Assembly: GCA_024696005.1 (NCBI GenBank)
Contig: JAILHF010000022.1
Span: 1 to 64,000 of the forward strand
Source: Lachnospiraceae bacterium
GTDB lineage: Bacteria > Bacillota > Clostridia > Lachnospirales > Lachnospiraceae
DNA: 64,000 nt
Reading direction: 5' to 3'
Below the pieces are notes generated by a model, which was given only the letters and a program-made list of their open reading frames with translations, did no database searches and was not told the origin of the DNA. Below, piece after piece: positions 8,476 through 15,893 of this stretch. The stretch's first letter is position 1; each line of letters opens with the position of its first letter. A program made the position numbers and the translations under genes.

Positions 8476-9411
8476 ATGGCAAGCATCAGCCTGCAGCGAC
8501 TGATCGACAAACAGAAACTGACCAATCTCACCGACGAGATCGACGCGAGCAAGATCAAGATCACGCAGCCCGATATCAACCGTCCGGCCATTCAGCTGGC
8601 GGGCTATCTGGAGCATTACGACGCAACGCGTCTGCAGATCGTCGGATTCGTGGAATATTCCTACATGGAGCAGATGCCCGAGGAAAAGAAGCGCGAGATC
8701 TACGACAAGGTGCTGCTGAGCAGTACGCCGGCATTCGTGTTCTGCCGTGATCTGCAGCCGGATCCCCTGTTCAGGGAGATCGCGATCGAAAAGGGCGTGG
8801 CCCTGCTTTCCACCTCGAAGGCAACCTCGGTGTTCATGGCCGAGACCATACGCTGGCTCAATGCCAAGCTGGCACCCTGCATCACGGTGCACGGCGTGCT
8901 GGTGGATATCTTCGGTGAAGGCGTGCTGATCACCGGTGAGAGCGGCATCGGTAAGAGTGAATGCGCCCTGGAGCTGATCAAGCGCGGACACCGTCTGGTT
9001 TCGGACGATGTGGTGGAGCTGCGCAAGGTGTCGGAGGAGACGCTGATCGGCACGGCGCCCGAAGTGACAAAGCACTTTATCGAGATCCGCGGTATCGGCA
9101 TCGTGGACGTGCGCATGCTCTTCGGTGTGCAGAGCGTCAAGGAGGACCAGGAGGTCAATCTGGTGATCCGCCTGTCCGAGTGGTCGAAGGATCAGGAATA
9201 CGACCGCGTGGGCATGGAGGAGCAGTATACGGAATATCTGGGGAACAAGGTGGTCTGCCACAACATTCCCATCCGTCCCGGCCGTAACACGGCGCTGATC
9301 TGCGAGTCGGCGGCTGTCAACTACCGTCAGAAAAAGATGGGCTACAACGCCACGCAGGAGCTTTACAAGCGCATGCAGCAGGCGCTGGAGCACAGGGATG
9401 ACAATCTGTAA
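8476..9411 (+). CDS. hprK: HPr kinase/phosphorylase
   Basis: A 311-residue bifunctional enzyme that phosphorylates or dephosphorylates Ser46 of HPr and Crh in carbon catabolite control. The Walker A loop GESGIGKS is at 154-161, preceded by HG (139-140) and followed by the family segment RGHRLVSDDVVEL. The C-terminal LVIRLSEW...RPGRN region is also typical. AGGAGGG precedes ATG 8476. The gene sits in one operon with an HPr-like protein at 14017, which keeps the target Ser but not the PTS His. Confidence 0.95.
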   Translation: MASISLQRLIDKQKLTNLTDEIDASKIKITQPDINRPAIQLAGYLEHYDATRLQIVGFVEYSYMEQMPEEKKREIYDKVLLSSTPAFVFCRDLQPDPLFREIAIEKGVALLSTSKATSVFMAETIRWLNAKLAPCITVHGVLVDIFGEGVLITGESGIGKSECALELIKRGHRLVSDDVVELRKVSEETLIGTAPEVTKHFIEIRGIGIVDVRMLFGVQSVKEDQEVNLVIRLSEWSKDQEYDRVGMEEQYTEYLGNKVVCHNIPIRPGRNTALICESAAVNYRQKKMGYNATQELYKRMQQALEHRDDNL

Positions 9412-9426
9412 AAAGGGGAAGGAAAA

Positions 9427-10374
9427 ATGGCAAAGATGCTTTTCGGGGTGGACCTGGGCGGTACCACCGTTAAAATGGGACTTTTCGATGCGGACGGCAA
9501 TGTAACGGACAAGTGGGAGATCCCCACCCGAAAGGAGAATGCGGGCAGCCTCATCCTTCCGGACATCGCAGATTCCGTCAAGAGCAAGATGGCGGAAAAA
9601 GGCCTGAAAAAGGAAGACGTGCTGGGCGTGGGCATCGGCGTGCCGGGCCCCGTGGACGCTTCGGGCGTGATCCACAAGGCTGCGAACCTGGGCTGGGGCG
9701 TGTTCTCGATCCGTGAGACCATGGAAGGCCTGCTGGACGGCATTCCCGTGGCAGCCGGCAACGACGCCAACGTGGCGGCCCTGGGCGAGATGTGGCAGGG
9801 CGGCGGCCGGGGCTGCCGCAATCTGGTAGCCGTGACGCTGGGTACCGGCGTGGGCGGCGGCATCATCGTGGAGGGACAGATCCTCACGGGTTCCACCGGA
9901 GCCGGCGGCGAGATCGGCCACATCCATATCGTGGATGACGAGCCCGAGACCTGCGGCTGCGGCAATCACGGCTGCCTGGAGCAGTACGCCTCCGCAACGG
10001 GCGTGACGCGGCTTGCAAAGCGCCGTCTGGAGAAGGACGATGCGCCTTCGGCCCTGCGCGGCAGTTCCCTCAGCGCCAAGGCGGTCTGGGACGCGGTAAA
10101 GGAAGGGGATGCGGTTGCGATCGAAGTGGCGAAGGAATTCGGTCATTATCTGGGCAAAGGCCTGGCGGCGATCGCCTGCGTGGTCAATCCCGAAGTATTC
10201 GTGATCGGCGGCGGCGTTTCCAAGGCCGGCGAAGTCCTTTTTGACTATATCTGCGACGAATACAAGAAATACGTTTTCCACGGCAGCAGGGAGGCAAAAT
10301 TCGTCCTTGCGACCCTCGGAAACGATGCCGGGATATTCGGCGCGGCAAAATTGATTTTGGATGAAATAAAATAA
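9427..10374 (+). CDS. ROK-family sugar kinase (glucokinase-like)
   Basis: A 315-residue kinase. The N-terminal phosphate loop GVDLGGTTVKMG is at 8-19, the catalytic Asp is in GNDANVAALGE, and the zinc-binding ROK motif CGCGNHGCLEQYAS is near 178-191. Length fits glucokinase of the ROK type in Firmicutes, which phosphorylates glucose in the cytosol. It lies 15 bases after hprK with a GGGGAAGG ribosome site. The neighbours (pta, hprK) suit a role in glycolytic sugar entry; other hexose or amino-sugar substrates cannot be excluded. Confidence 0.88.
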   Translation: MAKMLFGVDLGGTTVKMGLFDADGNVTDKWEIPTRKENAGSLILPDIADSVKSKMAEKGLKKEDVLGVGIGVPGPVDASGVIHKAANLGWGVFSIRETMEGLLDGIPVAAGNDANVAALGEMWQGGGRGCRNLVAVTLGTGVGGGIIVEGQILTGSTGAGGEIGHIHIVDDEPETCGCGNHGCLEQYASATGVTRLAKRRLEKDDAPSALRGSSLSAKAVWDAVKEGDAVAIEVAKEFGHYLGKGLAAIACVVNPEVFVIGGGVSKAGEVLFDYICDEYKKYVFHGSREAKFVLATLGNDAGIFGAAKLILDEIK

Positions 10375-10394
10375 TCGGGCAGAGCATTATCCTT

Positions 10395-11375
10395 ATGTGT
10401 AACTATGATGATTTGGGCAAAAGGATAAAGGAACTGTCCGGGATCGGGGTCTTTCGGGAGCACGAGCCCATGAGCGGGCATTGTACCTTTCGTGCGGGAG
10501 GAAAGACCCGTTTCTATGTGGAGACGGAAACGGAGCAGGCTCTGAAGGAGCTTCTGGCGCTGCTTGGGGAGGAGGGCTGCCCCTGGTTCCTTTTGGGGAA
10601 CGGCAGCAACCTGTTGGTGTCCGACAGGGGCTACGATGGCGTGATGATACGCCTCGGCGCGGAATTTGCGCAGCTGCGGACCGAAGGGGATGTGATCCGG
10701 GCCGGCGCGGCAGTGCCCCTGGCCAGGCTGGCCAATGCGGCGGCGGACGAAGGCCTGACTGGGCTGGAATTTGCCGGCGGCATCCCCGGCACGCTGGGAG
10801 GGGCTCTCGTGATGAACGCGGGTGCCTATGGCGGCGAAATGGCGGATGTGGTACAATGGGTGCGTTTGTTTTTCCCTAAGGAGCTTCCGCCGGAAACGGA
10901 GAGGAAGAAATGGGAGAGCGCCGGGGAGCGGATGTTCATCGTTCCGGGCAGTGAGATGCGCTTTTCCTACCGGCACAGCCTGCTGAAGGAATGCCGGGCC
11001 GTGGCCCTGGAGGCGGGCATCGCCCTGCAGAGCGGGGAACGGGAAGCCATATTGGACAGAATGGCGGAGCTTCGGAAGCAGAGAAGCGAGAAGCAGCCGC
11101 TGGAATACCCGAGCGCGGGTTCCTTTTTCAAGCGTCCCGAGGGGGCGTTCGCGGGCAAGCTGATCGCGGATGCCGGCTGCAAGGGCCTTTCGGTAGGGGA
11201 CGCCTGCGTATCGGAAAAGCACGCCGGCTTCATCATCAACAAAGGCAGTGCCAGCGCCGGGGACATCCGGGCGTTGATGGATGAGGTGAGAGAGCGCGTG
11301 GAAAAAGGATCCGGGATCCGACTGGAAGCCGAGGTGATCCTTTTGGGGGAATTCGGAGATGGAAGATCTATCTGA
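10395..11375 (+). CDS. murB: UDP-N-acetylenolpyruvoylglucosamine reductase
   Basis: A 326-residue FAD enzyme that reduces UDP-GlcNAc-enolpyruvate to UDP-MurNAc in peptidoglycan precursor synthesis. Seen are the FAD-binding LGNGSNLLV, FAGGIPGTLGGALVMNAGAYG, the catalytic-Ser segment YPSAGSFFKRP, and the C-terminal HAGFIINKGSASAGDI. This is a type II (Firmicutes) MurB. No clear Shine-Dalgarno precedes ATG 10395, so it may depend on coupling from the ROK gene 20 bases upstream. The 3' end overlaps the next gene by 17 bases. Confidence 0.95.
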   Translation: MCNYDDLGKRIKELSGIGVFREHEPMSGHCTFRAGGKTRFYVETETEQALKELLALLGEEGCPWFLLGNGSNLLVSDRGYDGVMIRLGAEFAQLRTEGDVIRAGAAVPLARLANAAADEGLTGLEFAGGIPGTLGGALVMNAGAYGGEMADVVQWVRLFFPKELPPETERKKWESAGERMFIVPGSEMRFSYRHSLLKECRAVALEAGIALQSGEREAILDRMAELRKQRSEKQPLEYPSAGSFFKRPEGAFAGKLIADAGCKGLSVGDACVSEKHAGFIINKGSASAGDIRALMDEVRERVEKGSGIRLEAEVILLGEFGDGRSI

Positions 11376-12471
11376 AGAAAAAGAACAGAACGCAAGGCCG
11401 AAGCGCAAGCGCAGGCTCTATTTTGACATCCTCTGGGTGATATCCATCATCGTCGTGATCTTTAACTATTCCGACGGTGTTTTGGCGTATGCGAGTCTCG
11501 ACCCGTCCACCTGGCAGTACAACATGGCGCTGTTTCTCACGCTTTTTGCCAAGTTCCCGCTGTGGCTATGCCTGATGATCAGCGGGGCCATCCTGCTGGA
11601 CATGCACGAAGCGATACGCACGGTCTGGAGAAAGCGCATCAGCCGTCTTCTGGTCATCCTGGTGGCCTTTTCCTTCCTGTATTATCTCAACGATGTGATG
11701 AAAGGCCGTGACACCTTTGATCTGATACGTTTCATCCCCGATCTGTATGCCCGGGACCGCGTGACCCAGTACTGGTACCTGTATGCATCCCTGGGCTTCA
11801 TGATCTGCCTGCCCTTCATGCGGCCGATGGTCAAGAACATGCGGGATGTGGATTTCGTCTATCTGATCCTCGCGGTCTTTACCTTAAGCTCCATCCTTCC
11901 GCTCTTTGACCTCTATGTGCTGAAGGACCGCTATTACTTAAACCCCAGCATGAAGCTGGAATGGGTCACCGAGGTGATCTTCATATACCCGGTGATGGGC
12001 TATTTCATCCATTGCCGCCTGAGCACGCAGAAATGCCGGAAACTGTGCTGGATCCTGATCCCGCTGGATCTGGCCTGGCTGGTCTACAATACCCACATCT
12101 ACAAGAACAGCGGCGTGTCCGTGGGTTCCGTGTACATGTATCCTGAAGTGCACGGCAGCTCGACCATGCTGCACTGTGTCACGCTCTTCATCACGGCCAA
12201 GGCGTATTTCAAGCGCATGGAGCAGAAGAAGTGGGAACTCGCGATCGGCTCCCTGGGGGGCTGTTCCTTCGGGATCTACCTGCTCTTCGGCTTTTTCCTG
12301 GACGGTCGTGTGGATCTGATCGAGAATCTCCGCCTGAAGGTGGAGGGCGATGCGACCGGACTGGCACTGATGGGAAGGGCCATGCTCTGGAGCATCATCA
12401 CCTATTTTGCCTGCTACATCCCGGTCTGGCTGCTGCGGCGCATCCCCGGACTGCGGGATATGACACTGTAA
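11359..12471 (+). CDS. Multi-pass membrane protein, acyltransferase-3-like, active-site residues absent
   Basis: A 370-residue protein with about ten hydrophobic helices after a charged N-terminus. Layout and the first helix (FDILWVISIIVVIFNYSDG) resemble acyltransferase family 3, which O-acylates surface sugars. However, the Arg and His of that family's DGLRG...H motif align with Trp and Asn here, so the usual catalytic pair seems lost. ATG 11359 lies inside the end of murB, and rapZ follows after 12 bases. It may be a non-catalytic relative or a transporter of an envelope precursor. Assignment is tentative. Confidence 0.5.
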   Translation: MEDLSEEKEQNARPKRKRRLYFDILWVISIIVVIFNYSDGVLAYASLDPSTWQYNMALFLTLFAKFPLWLCLMISGAILLDMHEAIRTVWRKRISRLLVILVAFSFLYYLNDVMKGRDTFDLIRFIPDLYARDRVTQYWYLYASLGFMICLPFMRPMVKNMRDVDFVYLILAVFTLSSILPLFDLYVLKDRYYLNPSMKLEWVTEVIFIYPVMGYFIHCRLSTQKCRKLCWILIPLDLAWLVYNTHIYKNSGVSVGSVYMYPEVHGSSTMLHCVTLFITAKAYFKRMEQKKWELAIGSLGGCSFGIYLLFGFFLDGRVDLIENLRLKVEGDATGLALMGRAMLWSIITYFACYIPVWLLRRIPGLRDMTL

Positions 12472-12483
12472 GGAGGTCCTGCT

Positions 12484-13341
12484 TTGCGTTTTGTGATCGT
12501 GACGGGCATGAGCGGTGCGGGAAAGCAGACCGCCATGAAGATGCTGGAGGACATGGGCTTTTACTGCGTGGATAACCTGCCCGTGCCCCTGATCGACAAA
12601 TTCATCGAGCTTTTTACCGGCCCCGGCAGCGAGCTGTCCAAGGTGGCCCTGGGGCTGGATGTGCGTGCCGACCAGGATTTTACCGAGGCGGAGCACATGC
12701 TGCAGTCGCTTCGGCGCAAGCAGTATCCCTTTGAACTGATCTTCATGGACGCGGACGACCGCGTGCTGATCAAGCGCTACAAGGAAAGCCGCCGCGTGCA
12801 CCCGCTGGCCGGCAGCGACAGCCTGGAAAGCGGCATTAAGCGGGAGCGGCGCATCCTCGAAAATGTGAAAAAAACGGCGGATTACGTCTTCGACACCTCG
12901 GATCTGCTCACCAGGGTGCTGAAGGAGGAGCTGGACCGCATCTTTTTGCAGGGAGAGGAGTTCCACAGCCTGATCATCCGGGTGGTGAGCTTCGGCTTCA
13001 AATACGGGATCCCGATGGACGCCGATCTGGTCTTTGACGTGCGTTTCCTGCCCAATCCCTATTATATCGACGAACTGAAGCGCATGAGCGGCAACGATGC
13101 CCCCGTGCACGATTATGTGATGAGCTTTCCCGAGGCGACCGAGTTTCTGGACAAGCTGGACGGGCTCCTGCGCTTTCTGATCCCCAATTATGTCAAGGAA
13201 GGCAAGCATCAGCTGGTGATCGCCATCGGCTGCACCGGCGGGCGCCATCGCAGTGTCACGCTGGCATCGGAACTGTACGGACGCTTGAAAGAGCACGGAA
13301 AGTACGGTCTGACGATCACACACCGTGACGAGAGGCTTTAA
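12484..13341 (+). CDS. rapZ: RNase adapter / nucleotide-binding protein RapZ
   Basis: A 285-residue P-loop protein of the RapZ/YvcJ family. It starts at TTG 12484 behind AAGGAGGT. The order of motifs is typical: TGMSGAGKQ (7-15), MEDMGFYCVDNLPV-like segment (22-34), and the C-terminal IAIGCTGGRHRSV with VKEGKHQL before it. In E. coli RapZ guides RNase E to the GlmZ RNA; in Bacillus YvcJ affects competence. One oddity is the Walker A loop, which reads GK-Q-T where Ser or Thr normally follows the Lys. whiA begins two bases after the stop. Confidence 0.92.
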   Translation: MRFVIVTGMSGAGKQTAMKMLEDMGFYCVDNLPVPLIDKFIELFTGPGSELSKVALGLDVRADQDFTEAEHMLQSLRRKQYPFELIFMDADDRVLIKRYKESRRVHPLAGSDSLESGIKRERRILENVKKTADYVFDTSDLLTRVLKEELDRIFLQGEEFHSLIIRVVSFGFKYGIPMDADLVFDVRFLPNPYYIDELKRMSGNDAPVHDYVMSFPEATEFLDKLDGLLRFLIPNYVKEGKHQLVIAIGCTGGRHRSVTLASELYGRLKEHGKYGLTITHRDERL

Positions 13342-13343
13342 AC

Positions 13344-14012
13344 ATGTCTTTTTCTTCGGATGTCAAAGAGGAGCTTCGAAAATTATCCTTTACATCCTCC
13401 CCAAAAGCGGGTAATATAGGCGGTGGCAAACGTGGTGCCGCGAGGCTGTTCCTTCGGGACAGTTTTCTGGCTTGCGGACACCTGAGCGATCCGGAAAAAG
13501 GTTACCACCTGGAGTTTACCTGCGACGATTCGGAGACGGCGGAGAAAATAAGGGCGAATCTGGACAGCTTTCAGATCCGCTCCGGGATCACCGTGCGGAA
13601 AGGAAAGCATGTCGTTTACGTGAAGGAAAGCGAGTCCATCGCCGAATTCCTGAGCGTTACGGGCGCGCACCAATCCATGATGGAGCTGGAGAACCTGCGC
13701 ATCGTAAAGAGCGTCCGCAGCGACGTGAACCGCCGTGTGAACTGCGATACCGCCAATATCCGCAAGATGCTTCAGGCTTCGGAGCGGCAGATCGAGGACA
13801 TCCGCTATGTGGAACGCCACATGGGCCTGGGAAGGCTGAGCGAACCGCTGCGGCTCGTGGCGGAACTGCGGCTCGAGCATCCGGAACTCAATCTGCAGGA
13901 GCTGGGCGAGATGCTGGAACCCCCGGTAGGCAAATCGGGGATCAACCACCGCCTGCGCAAGATCTCCGGGATCGCTGAAGAATTGCGGAGAAATCATGAG
14001 GAGGATACGTAG
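13344..14012 (+). CDS. whiA: WhiA-family regulator with shortened N-terminal domain
   Basis: A 222-residue protein against roughly 310 in the family. The first 13 residues (MSFSSDVKEELRK) are the normal WhiA start. The sequence then jumps almost at once to the central LAGLIDADG-like domain (RLFLRDSFLACGHLSDPEKGYHLEF) and continues to the complete C-terminal helix-turn-helix (LQELGEMLEPPVGKSGINHRLRK). Most of the WhiA_N domain, about 85-90 residues, is missing. WhiA acts in sporulation of actinobacteria and in division and chromosome segregation in Firmicutes. The frame is intact, so this looks like an in-frame deletion rather than a dead gene. Confidence 0.85.
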   Translation: MSFSSDVKEELRKLSFTSSPKAGNIGGGKRGAARLFLRDSFLACGHLSDPEKGYHLEFTCDDSETAEKIRANLDSFQIRSGITVRKGKHVVYVKESESIAEFLSVTGAHQSMMELENLRIVKSVRSDVNRRVNCDTANIRKMLQASERQIEDIRYVERHMGLGRLSEPLRLVAELRLEHPELNLQELGEMLEPPVGKSGINHRLRKISGIAEELRRNHEEDT

Positions 14013-14016
14013 CTTT

Positions 14017-14268
14017 ATGGAAAAGGAAGTTGTTGTTACGCTGGAGGACGGCATCAATGCCGATGTGGTGAGCCTGCTGGTACAGACCGCCTGCCGCTTT
14101 GACAGCCGGCTTTATCTGCAGGAAGGCGAGCGCAAGGTCAACATGAAGAGCATCATGGGGATGATGAACATGGCAGTAAACAGCGGCAAGGCCGTGACGG
14201 TGATCGCGGACGGCGCGGATGCAGCCGAAGCGGTATCCCAGATCGAAAAGGTTCTCACCGGGAAATAA
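14017..14268 (+). CDS. Crh-like HPr-family protein lacking the PTS histidine
   Basis: An 83-residue HPr-fold protein. Its residues DGINADVV (11-18) align with the GLHARPA motif of HPr, placing Asn14 where the phosphorylatable His15 should be. KSIMGMM (44-50) keeps the regulatory serine (Ser45, equal to Ser46 of HPr). This pattern, plus position just after rapZ-whiA, matches Crh of Bacillus, which acts with CcpA in catabolite repression but not in sugar transport. ATG 14017 is preferred to 13996; GAGGAGG lies at 13998-14004. The end overlaps traX by 14 bases, tail to tail. Confidence 0.82.
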   Translation: MEKEVVVTLEDGINADVVSLLVQTACRFDSRLYLQEGERKVNMKSIMGMMNMAVNSGKAVTVIADGADAAEAVSQIEKVLTGK

Positions 14269-15187
14269 AGAGATAAACGATCAGATACAATAGAAAGAGA
14301 TGTACGGGGTAGAAGGCGTAAAAGAAGTATTTGGCCTGTCTGCCCCGTTTTCCGTTGTAAAGGGAGACCGGGATCACGGCGGCAAGAGCGTAAAACTCAC
14401 GCGTGGACGTGATGAGCAGCGGCAGTACCAGCAGGATCATGCCGATCCACGGCCTGCGGCGGAAGAGGTACATCACGCAGATCGCCAGCACGCCCGGGGC
14501 GTGGTAGTCGGTCTTTAAGAGCTCGGCGAGCAGGCAGCCCGCGGCGATCAGGCCCGCGTAAAGCAGGGCCTTGAAAATGAGGGCCTTGACGGGGCTGAGG
14601 ACCGCTGTTTCTTCGGCTTCTGCTTTGCTACCCCGCTTTTTCGAAGGCGCGCTGCTCATCCGCGCCAGCGTCTGCCCGATGCTGTCCATGCCGCGGATCA
14701 CGGCCAGCCCGATCAGCATCGTGAAGAACACGTTCTGCTTTTTGGGGTACCAGAGCACCCCGTAAAAGGCCAGATCGTAGGGGATCTCGCTCAGGATCGC
14801 AAAGATCCCCAGGCGCAGCAGGTATTTCGCGCAGCTTTTCGTATGGGCGAGGCCCTCCACCAGCAGGAAGATGTAGATCGGGAAGGCGATGCGCCCGATG
14901 TCTCGCAGCACGTTGTAGAGAGTGTCCAGAGCCGCAGTTTTCCCATAGGCGCGGAAATAAAACTTCAGGAACGACGCAGCGACATGATCGAGCAGCATCG
15001 TGACGACCGCGATCCATTTTAATACGTTTGCGCTGAAGGAGAGGGGCGAAACACCCCCATAAAAGGGAGGATGCCAGGCAGATCCTTGCGGGTCTACCTG
15101 GCATAAATTATGAAAAAGTTTTGCTGTTAATGTCTTTTCAGGTTGTCCGGGCTTTTTGTTTCTCTTGCCCTTCGATGGTCTTATCAT
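14255..15187 (-). CDS. TraX-family membrane protein
   Basis: A protein of up to 310 residues. After a Lys-rich leader it begins the TraX pattern FSANVLKWIAVVTMLLDHVAA, followed by about eight membrane helices, with DIGRIAFPIYIFLLVEG and SEIPYDLAF as strong family signatures. TraX of F plasmid N-acetylates pilin; chromosomal homologues in Clostridia are of unknown role, probably acyltransferase-like. The start at 15187 is the only in-frame standard codon before the family domain, but it has no ribosome site, gives an unusual 48-residue extension, and a hairpin (15072-15101) lies within the leader. The true start is uncertain. Confidence 0.8.
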   Translation of the reverse strand: MIRPSKGKRNKKPGQPEKTLTAKLFHNLCQVDPQGSAWHPPFYGGVSPLSFSANVLKWIAVVTMLLDHVAASFLKFYFRAYGKTAALDTLYNVLRDIGRIAFPIYIFLLVEGLAHTKSCAKYLLRLGIFAILSEIPYDLAFYGVLWYPKKQNVFFTMLIGLAVIRGMDSIGQTLARMSSAPSKKRGSKAEAEETAVLSPVKALIFKALLYAGLIAAGCLLAELLKTDYHAPGVLAICVMYLFRRRPWIGMILLVLPLLITSTREFYALAAVIPVSLYNGKRGRQAKYFFYAFYPVHLFLLYLIVYLFISR

Positions 15188-15277
15188 AGTATAGAAAAAT
15201 GTATTAAAAATGTTGTTTCGATAAACAAAATAACAACAATTTATGAACGAATTATGAACGCCTGAAACCCTTTATTT

Positions 15278-15796
15278 TCAGGCTTTTTCGGGCTCCGGAT
15301 AGTTCACGCCGAAGGTTTCGACGGTCACGGTCTTCATGCGCTGATCCTCAACGGGACGATCGTGGTACGTTCTTGTCTCGGCGATCGCGTTCACGACCTC
15401 CATGCCCTCGGTCACCTGGCCGAAAGCGGCATAATCCCCGTCCAGATGGGGAGAGGTCTTGTGCATGATGAAGAACTGGCTTCCCGCGGAATTGGGCATC
15501 ATCGAGCGGGCCATCGAAAGCACGCCGGGCGTGTGCTTCAAGTTGTTTTCGAAGCCGTTGGAAGAAAACTCGCCGCGGATGCTGTAGCCGGGGCCGCCGG
15601 TGCCGTTGCCGTCGGGATCGCCGCCCTGCAGCATGAAGCCTTTGATCACGCGGTGAAAGATCAGGCCGTTATAAAAGCCTTTGTTGATCAGGCTGATGAA
15701 GTTGTTTACGGTATTGGGTGCGATCTCGGGATAAAGCTCGGCCTTGATCACATCTCCGTTTTCCATGGTAATGGTTACAATGGGATTTTGAGCCAT
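15278..15796 (-). CDS. Cyclophilin-type peptidyl-prolyl isomerase
   Basis: A 172-residue cytosolic cyclophilin, since no signal peptide is present. The core FHRVIKGFMLQGGDP (48-62) contains the catalytic Arg-Phe region, and GSQFFIMHKTSPHLDGDYAAFGQV holds the remaining active-site residues. It speeds proline isomerisation during folding. AGGAGG precedes the ATG at 15796. The gene is transcribed away from the glycan operon from overlapping promoters. Confidence 0.93.
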   Translation of the reverse strand: MAQNPIVTITMENGDVIKAELYPEIAPNTVNNFISLINKGFYNGLIFHRVIKGFMLQGGDPDGNGTGGPGYSIRGEFSSNGFENNLKHTPGVLSMARSMMPNSAGSQFFIMHKTSPHLDGDYAAFGQVTEGMEVVNAIAETRTYHDRPVEDQRMKTVTVETFGVNYPEPEKA

Positions 15797-15841
15797 GAAT
15801 GGGTCCTCCTTCTGAATGCGGAAATTGCCGTAGTCCAGTAA

Positions 15842-15870
15842 AGTTTATCGTATTTTATTGGATATTTCAA
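15842..15870 (-). promoter_or_regulatory. Predicted cyclophilin promoter
   Basis: On the minus strand, -35 TTGAAA (15865-15870) and -10 TAAACT (15842-15847) are 17 bases apart. The -35 region is interleaved with that of the divergent glycan-operon promoter, so the two may compete. Confidence 0.55.
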
Positions 15871-15887
15871 CAGAATTATGTTAATAT
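15858..15887 (+). promoter_or_regulatory. Glycan-operon promoter with extended -10, apparently leaderless
   Basis: A -35 TTGGAT (15858-15863) lies 18 bases before -10 TAATAT (15882-15887), and TG at 15879-15880 makes it an extended -10. The usual start point, six to seven bases downstream, falls on the A of ATG 15894, so the mRNA would have almost no 5' leader. No Shine-Dalgarno with normal spacing is present. Confidence 0.6.
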
Positions 15888-15893
15888 AGGACA

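Noticed and set aside
8455-10281. Long antisense reading frame of about 600 codons over hprK and the ROK kinase
   Set aside because: It mirrors two well-supported genes, has His/Gln/Leu-heavy shadow composition and no ribosome site. A similar one over 49254-51062 was dropped for the same reason.
15261-15287. Plus-strand terminator (GCCTGAAA / TTTTCAGGC then TTTTT)
   Set aside because: The hairpin is real but its T-run points along the plus strand, where no gene is being transcribed; it overlaps the cyclophilin stop codon on the minus strand without a U-tract there.
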